Positions 1-5,176 are shown, counted from the first letter of the stretch. The stretch: 5,347 nucleotides of DNA from DASTOB01 sp035720425 (GCA_035720425.1 DASTOB010000138.1:1-5347); one strand, 5' to 3'. The notes: generated from the sequence alone by a model not told the origin. Numbers and translations are program-made.

Positions 1-351
1 AAGGCCTACAGCGGCCTGACCGATGCCGAGATCGCCGAGATGACGCGCTGGTTCGAGGAGCACACGATCGAGCGTTTCGGCCGCTACCGGCTCGTCGAGC
101 CAACCATCGTCGTCGAGGTCGCCTTCGACGTCATCGTCCGCTCGAACCGCCACCAGTCGGGCTACTCGCTCCGGTTTCCGCGCATCGCCCGGCTTCGGCC
201 GGACAAGCCGCCGACCGAGATCGACACGCTCGACACGGTCCGGGCGATCTACGAGGGACTCCAGCACGGGGCCGAACAACTGGTGACCGCGGGCGCCAGA
301 ACCGTCGTCGCATCGGCCGAATCCGCTTCCGCTGCCCGACGCGGACGCTAG
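1..351 (+). CDS. ATP-dependent DNA ligase, C-terminal part (5'-truncated by window edge)
   Basis: The open frame runs in from base 1 and ends at TAG 349-351, giving 116 residues. It matches the C-terminal OB-fold domain of ATP-dependent DNA ligases. Visible are the strand VVEVAFD (residues 37-43), an RS.R..SGYSLRFPRI block (47-62), the RLRPDK segment (64-69) corresponding to ligase motif VI with its R-x-DK core, and the following I/T-DTLDTVR helix (74-81). In this family the domain closes over nicked DNA and helps position ATP. The enzyme seals nicks through a lysyl-AMP intermediate. The nucleotidyltransferase domain with the catalytic lysine lies upstream and is not seen. The last 25 residues are Ala/Arg-rich and look like a disordered tail. 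The ATG at base 40 is internal and not the start. The exact subtype (LigB-like or another) cannot be decided from this piece. Confidence 0.85.
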   Translation, partial: KAYSGLTDAEIAEMTRWFEEHTIERFGRYRLVEPTIVVEVAFDVIVRSNRHQSGYSLRFPRIARLRPDKPPTEIDTLDTVRAIYEGLQHGAEQLVTAGARTVVASAESASAARRGR

Positions 352-354
352 ACT
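349..354 (+). promoter_or_regulatory. Candidate -10 box TAGACT for the duplicated-domain gene
   Basis: TAGACT overlaps the ligase stop codon and ends 7 bases before the ATG at 362. No Shine-Dalgarno sequence lies in the 10-base gap between the two genes. This spacing would give a leaderless mRNA. No convincing -35 is seen, and read-through from the ligase gene is equally possible. Confidence 0.25.
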
Positions 355-361
355 GCAGCGC

Positions 362-982
362 ATGTTCGCGGGCATCGGGGGCGAGGAGCAGGCCGTCGCG
401 CTGACGCTCTACACGGACGCGTACGTCGTCCGCGGCACGATCCGGACGCGGCAGCGCCGGCTGAGCGACATCCTCAACCAGGCCGAGAACGATTTCCTCG
501 TCATCTCGAGCGCGACGTTCGACGAGTTCGGCAGCCGCGCCCAGACGGTGGTGTCCGAGTTCGCCCAGGTCAACCTCGGCACCGTCCTCTTCGCCGTGGC
601 CGACACGCCGGTCGAGCCGCTCCCGGAGCTGCGCATGCCGAAGATCTCCGAGCAGGCGCTTATCTCCGTGCCCCCGTTCCGGATCACCGGCCGCATCCAC
701 CTCATGCCGGAGCGCGATCTGCGCGAGGCGCTCGGCGAGTTGACCGGGCGGTTCATCCCGGTGACCGAGGCGACGTACTGGTCCGATGTCGTCGGCGAGG
801 CGCGGACGGCCGCACCGATGGTCGCGTTCAATCACGCCCGGGCGCAGATCCTCGCCCCGCATCGCGAGGTGGATCCGTGGGCCGGCCTCGATCGCGCTGC
901 CGCGCAGGAGGCGTCGCCAGAGCCGGCGGCGGCGCCCGACGACCAGCCTTCACCGCCCGACGGGGAGCCGGCGACCGCCTGA
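362..982 (+). CDS. Uncharacterised protein with two copies of one small domain
   Basis: This 206-residue soluble protein has no signal peptide or membrane segment. Residues about 21-77 and 106-165 are an internal duplication. Each copy has a beta strand ending in G-x-I (G25; G110), an amphipathic segment RRLSDILNQ (32-40) matched by RDLREALGE (118-126), then F-hydrophobic-x-A-T (F45..A51-T52; F131..A137-T138), and a final hydrophobic strand. The offset between copies is 85-86 residues, with a few inserted residues late in the second. Residues 178-206 are Ala/Pro/Asp-rich and probably disordered. The pattern resembles small DUF6812-type domains, but I name that only as a possibility. The ATG lies 10 bases after the ligase stop without a Shine-Dalgarno sequence. 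The gene therefore either reads from the ligase transcript or is leaderless. Function is unknown. Confidence 0.8.
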   Translation: MFAGIGGEEQAVALTLYTDAYVVRGTIRTRQRRLSDILNQAENDFLVISSATFDEFGSRAQTVVSEFAQVNLGTVLFAVADTPVEPLPELRMPKISEQALISVPPFRITGRIHLMPERDLREALGELTGRFIPVTEATYWSDVVGEARTAAPMVAFNHARAQILAPHREVDPWAGLDRAAAQEASPEPAAAPDDQPSPPDGEPATA

Positions 983-1004
983 GCGGCGGCCCGGTCAGCG
1001 GTCG
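972..1004. terminator. Hairpin spanning both stop codons of a convergent gene pair
   Basis: CGACCGC (972-978) pairs with GCGGTCG (998-1004). After a one-base bulge, TGA (980-982, the + stop) pairs with TCA (995-997, the - stop). A G/G mismatch follows, then CGG (984-986) pairs with CCG (991-993) around the loop CGGC. That makes about 13 base pairs. The genes are only 12 bases apart, so one structure could end both transcripts. There is no T-run on either side, so it is at best a GC-rich, U-less terminator. Confidence 0.4.
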
Positions 1005-1837
1005 ACCGGCAGGTCCAGTCGGTCGCCCCACTCCGCCCAGCCGCCGTCGTACACCGCGACGTCGTCATGGCCGAGCAGCATGAGCACGAAGGCGAGCCGA
1101 GCCGCCGCGATCCCGGCGGCGTCGTAGCAGATCATCCGCCGACCCCGGCTCACGTTGGCGCGGTGGAGGATCGCCCGGATGGCGTCCCCGTCGCGAAGCC
1201 GCTGGCTGCCCGGCTCGACGAGGATCCCCGCCGGCACGTTGACGGCGCCCGGGATGTGGCCGAGGCGGCGGGTGCTCCCCTCGAGGCCGCGGAACTCGGC
1301 CGGGGCACGCGCGTCGATGAGCACGGCGTCGGGCGAGCCGAGCAGGCTCCGCACGTCCGCGGTCGTCAGGCGCATCCGCGGCTGTGCGCGCGGGGTGAAG
1401 AACGCCGGTGGCGGCGGAACATCGGCGTTCGACAGTGCCCGACCCTCGTCGATCCAGGCTGGAGCCCCACCGTCGAGGATCCGTGCGGACTCGAAGCCAT
1501 AGACCCGCAGGCTCCACCAGACCCGCGACGCGTAGAGGCCCACGGCGTCGTCGTAGATCACGACGGTCGTGCCGTCGCCGACGCCCGCGCGGGCCATCGC
1601 CGCGGCGACGCGCTCCGGGCCGGCGAGGAGGATGACCCCGCCATCCTCGTCGTGATCGACGAGCTCGGTCGACCAGTCGACGTGGGCTGCGCCGGGCAGG
1701 TGGCCCCCGAGGTAGACCTGTCGGGCCGTCCCGTCGGGACGCCAGCGAACGTCGAGGACCCGGATTTCGGGCCGGCCCAGGTTCTCTGCCAGCCACTCCG
1801 TCGTGGCGACGAGTTCCGGGCGCGCGAAGCTGCTCAT
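995..1837 (-). CDS. Two-domain rhodanese-like sulfurtransferase homologue lacking the usual catalytic Cys
   Basis: This 280-residue protein has the tandem rhodanese architecture of thiosulfate/3-mercaptopyruvate sulfurtransferases (SseA type). The N-terminal domain shows LDVRW (28-32), LGGHLPGAAHVD (43-54), YDDAVGLYASR (95-105) and LDGG (121-124). The C-terminal domain shows LIDAR (173-177), EFRG (181-184), GHIPGAVNVP (193-202) and VYDGGWAEWG (262-271). The active members carry the persulfide-forming Cys after a Tyr (Y-C-G-S-G-V-T-like). Here that loop reads ICYDAAGIAAAR, so Asp239 sits at the Cys position and the only nearby Cys (237) is two residues earlier. Sulfurtransferase activity is therefore doubtful, and a binding or regulatory role is possible. 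ATG at 1837 is chosen because the family homology starts just after it. A TTG at 1855 in frame, preceded by GGATG, would add six residues. It diverges from the PLP enzyme gene. Confidence 0.85.
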   Translation of the reverse strand: MSSFARPELVATTEWLAENLGRPEIRVLDVRWRPDGTARQVYLGGHLPGAAHVDWSTELVDHDEDGGVILLAGPERVAAAMARAGVGDGTTVVIYDDAVGLYASRVWWSLRVYGFESARILDGGAPAWIDEGRALSNADVPPPPAFFTPRAQPRMRLTTADVRSLLGSPDAVLIDARAPAEFRGLEGSTRRLGHIPGAVNVPAGILVEPGSQRLRDGDAIRAILHRANVSRGRRMICYDAAGIAAARLAFVLMLLGHDDVAVYDGGWAEWGDRLDLPVDR

Positions 1838-1899
1838 GCGCGGGCGACCGGGCAACGACGCGTCATCCGGGTGCGGGGGGAGATGGCCGGCATCGCCCG

Positions 1900-1906
1900 T
1901 ATGATA
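1900..1906. promoter_or_regulatory. TATGATA box in the divergent intergenic region, usable on both strands
   Basis: On the plus strand TATGAT (1900-1905) lies six bases before the GTG at 1912, the spacing expected if transcription begins at the start codon. On the minus strand the same bases read TATCAT(A), which would give a leader of roughly 55 bases for the rhodanese-like gene. No good -35 match is visible on the plus strand. The match to the -10 consensus is 5 of 6. Confidence 0.45.
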
Positions 1907-1911
1907 GGCGC

Positions 1912-3153
1912 GTGGTCGGCCCGTTCATGCCCGATGACGCGAAGCTCGCCGCGGTCCGGGCCGGACTTCCGGCGCTCGCCGCGGGCATCTACCTCAACAC
2001 CGGTTCCGTCGGCCCGCTGCCGGCCGAGACCGCCCTCGCCATGGCCGAACAGGCCGACCGCGAGCTTCGAGTCGGTCGGGCTCATCCGGCCGACTGGCCG
2101 GACGCGCTGGCCCGGATCGACGAGGCGCGCGCCGCCGTCGCTGCCGTCCTGACGACCGACGTCGACCGAATCGCGCTGATCCAGTCGGTGACGCACGGGA
2201 TGAACCTCGCGGCGTGGGCGCTGGACTGGCGACCCGGCGACCGTGTCGTGACGACCGGCCACGAGCACGCCGGCGGCATCGCGCCGCTGTACGTCCTGCG
2301 CGACCGGCTCGGGGTCGAGGTCGCCATCGTCGACGTCGGCGACGCGGGCGACGACGACGCCACGCTCGCGGCCTTCGAGCAGGCGATCACTGCGCGAACG
2401 CGGATGGTCGCCGTGTCGCAGGTCCTTCACACGACCGGCGCGCACCTGCCGATTCGTCGGCTCACGGAGCTCGCCCACGCTCACGGGGCGCTCGTCGCGG
2501 TGGACGGCGCCCAGGCGGCCGGTGCGATCCCGGTCGACGTCATCGACCTCGGGGTCGACCTGTACGCCGTCGCCGGCCAGAAGTGGTTGCTCGGGCCGGA
2601 GGGCACGGGTGCGCTGTACGTCGCCGCGCAGGCCGACGACCGGATCGCGATGAGCACGGCCGGCTGGCATGCCTACGAACGGCTCGACTCGGCCGGGAGC
2701 GCGGTCCCGCATCGCGACGCGCGGCGTTTCCAGGCGTCCGGATACCATCGGCCGTCGGTCCTCGGTCTGGGGCGCAGCATCGGCTGGCTGTCGATGTACG
2801 TGGGCCTCGACTGGATCCACCGGCGGGGAACGACCCTGGCGGCCGCTGCCGCCGACCGCCTGGCGGCGATCCCGGGCGTCCGCGTCCTGACCCCGCGGGC
2901 GCGGATGGCGACGCTCGTCACGTTCACGATCGACGGATGGCCGGCGGAGGCAATCGTCGACGAGCTCGGCGCGCGGACGTTCGCGATCGTGCGCTCGATT
3001 CCCGATCTCGACGCCTGCCGGCTCAGCGTCGGGTTCTTCAACACGGACGACGAGATCGAGCGCGTGGCGCGAACGGTCGAGCTGCTGGCCGCGCACACGC
3101 CGGAATCCGTTCCGCGGCGGGCCACGCTCGCCATGCTCGGCGCCGACACGTGA
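1912..3153 (+). CDS. Class-V aminotransferase-fold PLP-dependent enzyme
   Basis: This 413-residue protein has the fold-type I PLP enzyme pattern of the class-V aminotransferase group (cysteine desulfurase, isopenicillin N epimerase and kynureninase relatives). Visible are YLNTGSVGPLP near the N terminus (27-37), TxGxN-like SVTHGMN (92-98), GHEHAGGIAP (116-125), VDGAQAAGAIPVDV with Asp198 for the pyridine nitrogen (197-210), AGQKWLLGPEGTGALYV with Lys224 as the Schiff-base lysine, and CRLSVGFFNTDDEIE with Arg370 for substrate carboxylate. The loop that carries the catalytic Cys in SufS-type desulfurases reads RTFAIVRSIP (355-364) and has no Cys. It is therefore unlikely to be a classical desulfurase, and an epimerase, lyase or transaminase is more likely. 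Substrate is unknown. The GTG at 1912 follows a TATGAT box; ATG 1927 is an alternative start (408 residues). The stop overlaps the next gene by four bases. Confidence 0.88.
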   Translation: MVGPFMPDDAKLAAVRAGLPALAAGIYLNTGSVGPLPAETALAMAEQADRELRVGRAHPADWPDALARIDEARAAVAAVLTTDVDRIALIQSVTHGMNLAAWALDWRPGDRVVTTGHEHAGGIAPLYVLRDRLGVEVAIVDVGDAGDDDATLAAFEQAITARTRMVAVSQVLHTTGAHLPIRRLTELAHAHGALVAVDGAQAAGAIPVDVIDLGVDLYAVAGQKWLLGPEGTGALYVAAQADDRIAMSTAGWHAYERLDSAGSAVPHRDARRFQASGYHRPSVLGLGRSIGWLSMYVGLDWIHRRGTTLAAAAADRLAAIPGVRVLTPRARMATLVTFTIDGWPAEAIVDELGARTFAIVRSIPDLDACRLSVGFFNTDDEIERVARTVELLAAHTPESVPRRATLAMLGADT

Positions 3154-3545
3154 CCGGTCCTGCGCCGCTGCGCCGGCGCTCCGAGGTCGAGATCCGCTGG
3201 CGCCAGTTCCGCCGAGCTCCGCGCCCGATCGTGCGGGCCGTGGCGAGCAGCCTCGTCGTGGCGATCGCGCTCGCGATCGCATACGTCGCCTACGACGTCG
3301 CCCTCGCCCGCGGCGCGGACCTGCCGGGTGGCGACCTGCGTGCGCTCGCGGTCGCCGCCTATGTGCTCATCGTCCTCGCCAGCGGCAGCCTCGTCACCTG
3401 GCTCGTCGTCCCGCAGCCGACCGGCTCCGGCAGCCGGGTCGTGCGGACGCCATGGAGCGCGGCGCTCGGCCTGTTCGCGGCCGTGCCGATCAGCTACCTC
3501 GTGATCGTCGTCGCGGTCCAGGTCGTCCGGCCGCTGCTCGGGTGA
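3150..3545 (+). CDS. Small three-helix membrane protein, translationally coupled
   Basis: This 131-residue protein starts at a GTG inside the GTGA overlap with the stop of the PLP enzyme gene, the usual arrangement for translational coupling. The first 26 residues are strongly basic (RRR, RWRQFRR, R..R) and probably cytosolic. Predicted membrane helices span about 27-49, 64-87 and 103-126, joined by short polar loops (ARGADLPGGD and PQPTGSGSRVVRT). No catalytic motif is seen and I do not recognise a family. The positive-inside rule places the N terminus inside and the C terminus outside. Base composition matches the neighbours. Shared translation with the aminotransferase-like enzyme suggests a linked role, but this is only inference. 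A reading frame extending upstream to 2214 is antecedent noise inside the enzyme gene. Confidence 0.75.
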   Translation: MTGPAPLRRRSEVEIRWRQFRRAPRPIVRAVASSLVVAIALAIAYVAYDVALARGADLPGGDLRALAVAAYVLIVLASGSLVTWLVVPQPTGSGSRVVRTPWSAALGLFAAVPISYLVIVVAVQVVRPLLG

Positions 3546-3568
3546 CGCGCGGCCACGGGGCCCGCGCG
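3546..3568 (+). terminator. GC-rich hairpin directly after the membrane protein stop
   Basis: CGCGCGG (3546-3552) pairs perfectly with CCGCGCG (3562-3568) around a nine-base loop, beginning one base after the TGA. It is well placed to end the two-gene operon. No T-run follows, so intrinsic termination is unproven. Confidence 0.4.
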
Positions 3569-3639
3569 CACCACTTCCGCGCGAAGCGGGCCGAATGGAC
3601 GTAGCCCATCCGTACCATTCCGCGGTACCCTCTGCCCGA

Positions 3640-3645
3640 TATCAT
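3640..3645 (+). promoter_or_regulatory. Candidate -10 box TATCAT for the Pro-rich hypothetical gene
   Basis: TATCAT lies 51 bases before the GTG at 3697 and matches the -10 consensus at 5 of 6 bases. A second candidate, TACCAT, lies at 3613-3618 within a short inverted repeat (GTACC 3612-3616, GGTAC 3624-3628). Neither has a recognisable -35. The region 3569-3696 holds no gene that I can support. Confidence 0.3.
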
Positions 3646-3686
3646 CACCCGCGTGCGGCGGTATCGCCGCCCGGACTCATCGGGAC

Positions 3687-3691
3687 GAGGA
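3687..3691 (+). promoter_or_regulatory. Shine-Dalgarno GAGGA deciding the GTG start at 3697
   Basis: GAGGA ends five bases before the GTG, good spacing for a ribosome binding site. It favours GTG 3697 over the upstream in-frame ATG at 3595, which has no such site and would add an implausible 34-residue extension read through the promoter region. Confidence 0.6.
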
Positions 3692-3696
3692 ATCGC

Positions 3697-4014
3697 GTGT
3701 CCATCGACGAGCAGGCGCACGTCGCCCTTCCGAAGCTGGTCGGCGCCCCGGCCTACGCCCGGCCGACCCCTCCGGTCGCCCATAGCCCGCGGCCATTCGA
3801 CCCGGACGACCTGCCGATCGCCGCGTATCAGACCGACGACGAGCGGCATCTGCTCGAGGCGCTGCCGGCGCGCGCCTACGCACCGGGCGGCGGCATGATC
3901 CTCACCGGCGGGGAGCGGCCCGGCTCGGGCAACGGTCACGGTCGGCCGACCCTCCAGCCGCGGCCCTTCCGGCTCCGCACCCTCGCCGGGCGCATCCTCG
4001 GCCGCGACGGCTGA
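3697..4014 (+). CDS. Small Pro/Gly-rich hypothetical protein
   Basis: This 105-residue protein starts at a GTG with a good Shine-Dalgarno sequence. Its N-terminal third is Pro/Ala-rich. An acidic-to-amphipathic core, PFDPDDLPIAAYQTDDERHL (33-52), continues into LEALPARAYAPGGG (53-66) and looks the most likely to be ordered. A Gly/Ser-rich linker (71-83) follows, and a basic C-terminal tail ends at residue 105 (RLRTLAGRILGR within it). It has no signal peptide, membrane helix or Cys. I do not recognise a family. The tail could bind a nucleic acid or membrane surface, but nothing proves it. The coding DNA has the usual high third-position GC, which supports a real gene. The tRNA gene follows 41 bases after its stop. 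Confidence 0.6.
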   Translation: MSIDEQAHVALPKLVGAPAYARPTPPVAHSPRPFDPDDLPIAAYQTDDERHLLEALPARAYAPGGGMILTGGERPGSGNGHGRPTLQPRPFRLRTLAGRILGRDG

Positions 4015-4043
4015 CCCGCGGCCGACGCGCGGTTCGCCCGGTG

Positions 4044-4049
4044 TACGAT
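4044..4049 (+). promoter_or_regulatory. Candidate -10 box TACGAT for the tRNA gene
   Basis: TACGAT lies six bases before the first base of the mature tRNA. Transcription could therefore start at or very near the 5' end, leaving little or no leader for RNase P. Upstream, CCGACG (4022-4027) at 16 bases is only a weak -35 candidate. Confidence 0.4.
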
Positions 4050-4055
4050 CCGGGC

Positions 4056-4131
4056 GGGGGAGTAGCTCAGCGGTGAGAGCAGCCGTCTTATACACGGCCG
4101 GTCCCTGGTTCGAATCCAGGCTCCCCTACCA
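4056..4131 (+). tRNA. tRNA-Ile, anticodon UAU (AUA codon)
   Basis: The 76 bases fold into a complete cloverleaf with encoded CCA. The acceptor GGGGGAG pairs with CTCCCCT (one G-U at 1-72). The D stem is GCTC/GAGC with an 8-base loop containing GG. The anticodon stem is GCCGT/ACGGC with the loop CTTATAC, the variable loop is CGGTC, and the T arm is CCTGG-TTCGAAT-CCAGG. The discriminator base is A. The anticodon at 4089-4091 is TAT, preceded by T33 and followed by A37, so it should read AUA as isoleucine. Most bacteria decode AUA with a CAU anticodon carrying lysidine made by TilS, so a UAU species is uncommon. I find no in-frame ATA codon in the genes of this window, so it serves a very rare codon here. 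No integrase or second copy of the tRNA 3' end is seen nearby. Confidence 0.95.
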
Positions 4132-4151
4132 GCCCGCGGGCCAGCGCGCCG

Positions 4152-4907
4152 TCAGCCCAGCTCGTTCAGCAGCTCGACGAGCCTCGTCCGCCGACCCTCG
4201 GTCAGGCTGCGTTGCGCGGGAAGCGACCGAAGCCAGGCCGGGATCTGGTTCGCGCTGATCACGGCGCACGTTGCCGTCCGCTCGACGGTCGGGTCCGACG
4301 ACACGACAGCGGGATAGACCTTGAGCACGAAGTCGTGGTCCTCGTGGGCGGCCCAGCGCCGGACGCGCTCGGCGTCGCGGCTCGCTCGCTCCAGCGGGTT
4401 CTCCATCGGCAGCCATTGACCGCGCTGCCCGCGGACCTCCCAGGAGACGCTGTGGCGTCGCGTCACCCGCGGTGGCGGCAACTCCTCGATCACGGCGGCG
4501 CCGAACGGGCCGATGACGAGCTCCGGGATGACCCGCCCGTCGGGCAGGCGGACGCGCGCGGCGACGACGTGGTCGGCGCCGAGCTCGTCGGCCAACCGGG
4601 CGGTCGGCGTGGGACGCGGGCGGCTCGACAGGAACGCGTCGACCACGGTCGCCAGGCGGGCGGCCCCGACGACGAGGACGGCGGCGGGTGCGATGAGCGC
4701 GACGGCCCAGGCGAGCGCCCCCACGGCCATCTGGGCCGGTTCCGGTCGGCCCGACGGCGTGAACGACGCGAGGAACGGCGTGCCGAGCATGAGGAAGCCG
4801 AGGGCGAGTCCCCCGACGATGAGCGCGGTGCCGACGGCGAGCCCGACGGCCAGGCGCAGGCGCATGCGGCCGGTCGCGCGCGCGGCGAGGTACGGGGACG
4901 GGTGCAT
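4152..4907 (-). CDS. Membrane-anchored protein with a degenerate NERD-like domain
   Basis: This 251-residue protein has two predicted membrane helices (about 18-42 and 60-88), followed by a cytosolic domain. From about residue 104 the pattern resembles NERD (nuclease-related) domains. It has an ADELGADHVVAARVRLPDGR entry (106-125), IPELVIGPFGAAVIEEL (127-143) where active members have I-D-x-hydrophobic-GP-G-hydrophobic-E-x-K, and W-x-P-x-ENPLERASRDAERVRRW (165-185) matching the NP-x-x-Q helix. A strand VYPAVVSSD (197-205) and a terminal PAWLRSLP..LTEGRRTRLVELL segment complete it. The usual Asp is Pro and the E-x-K Lys is Leu, so nuclease activity is unlikely. ATG 4907 is chosen because a promoter-like pair lies directly upstream; a GTG at 4934 would add nine residues. 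It converges on the tRNA gene, whose 3' end is 20 bases from its stop. The NERD assignment is inference from pattern. Confidence 0.65.
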   Translation of the reverse strand: MHPSPYLAARATGRMRLRLAVGLAVGTALIVGGLALGFLMLGTPFLASFTPSGRPEPAQMAVGALAWAVALIAPAAVLVVGAARLATVVDAFLSSRPRPTPTARLADELGADHVVAARVRLPDGRVIPELVIGPFGAAVIEELPPPRVTRRHSVSWEVRGQRGQWLPMENPLERASRDAERVRRWAAHEDHDFVLKVYPAVVSSDPTVERTATCAVISANQIPAWLRSLPAQRSLTEGRRTRLVELLNELG

Positions 4908-4913
4908 GGACCG

Positions 4914-4942
4914 ATGATCGGTGCGCCGGGGCACGCGGCCAA
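4914..4942 (-). promoter_or_regulatory. Candidate promoter TTGGCC-N17-GATCAT for the NERD-like gene
   Basis: On the minus strand TTGGCC (4942-4937) is separated by 17 bases from GATCAT (4919-4914), which lies six bases before ATG 4907. Each hexamer matches its consensus at 4 of 6 bases. The spacing is ideal and again implies a leaderless message. No Shine-Dalgarno sequence precedes the ATG. Confidence 0.35.
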
Positions 4943-5165
4943 TGGGCGGTTCGGCCTACTCGGGTCCGGCCGAGGGGCCCAGTGGCAGGTACGGACTCGA
5001 CCGCACCACACCAGTTCCCGACGTGCGTCCCGGCGTCGCTCCGATGCGGATGCGGGAGGCCGCGCCCGGACCCACGGGGTGGGCCGAGGTGACAGACGTA
5101 CCATTGATGCCGCCCCATGCCGCGGGGGATGCTCGGCCTGCACCCGGGAACGCGTGTCCCGGAGC
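4943..5165. other. Divergent intergenic region without a supported gene
   Basis: This lies between the minus-strand NERD-like gene and the plus-strand secreted-protein gene. It holds two small inverted repeats: TCGGCC (4951-4956) with GGCCGA (4968-4973), and CCCAC (5071-5075) with GTGGG (5079-5083). It also contains TACCAT (5099-5104), a possible -10 for the downstream gene, inside CGTACCATT, a 9-mer also present at 3611-3619 upstream of the Pro-rich gene. No -35 is clear. Reading frames across it run through promoter signals and show no recognisable protein. Confidence 0.4.
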
Positions 5166-5170
5166 GGAGG
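5166..5170 (+). promoter_or_regulatory. Shine-Dalgarno GGAGG for the secreted protein
   Basis: GGAGG ends six bases before the GTG at 5177, ideal spacing. It fixes this start and distinguishes the gene from the apparently leaderless genes elsewhere in the window. Confidence 0.65.
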
Positions 5171-5176
5171 CAGAGC

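Noticed and set aside
131..862. Minus-strand open frame of 243 codons
   Set aside because: It is antisense to the ligase end and the duplicated-domain gene, with shadow composition.
1067..2152. Plus-strand open frame of 361 codons
   Set aside because: It is antisense to the rhodanese-like gene, with no recognisable domain.
2214..3149. Plus-strand frame upstream of the membrane protein start
   Set aside because: It lies wholly inside the PLP enzyme gene in another frame and is Arg-rich noise. Only the part from GTG 3150 looks like a protein.
1834..3282. Minus-strand open frame of 482 codons
   Set aside because: It is antisense to the PLP enzyme gene, has an Arg/Asp-rich composition typical of a shadow frame, and contains no family motif.
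3595..3696. ATG-start extension of the Pro-rich protein
   Set aside because: It has no ribosome binding site, overlaps -10-like sequences, and the GTG at 3697 has a well-placed GAGGA.
4056..4131. tRNA as an integration site for a mobile element
   Set aside because: No integrase gene, no repeated copy of the tRNA 3' end and no composition shift are seen in the window.
4132..4141. Palindrome GCCCGCGGGC after the tRNA as a terminator
   Set aside because: It is a perfect palindrome without a loop or a T-run, so it cannot form a normal intrinsic terminator.
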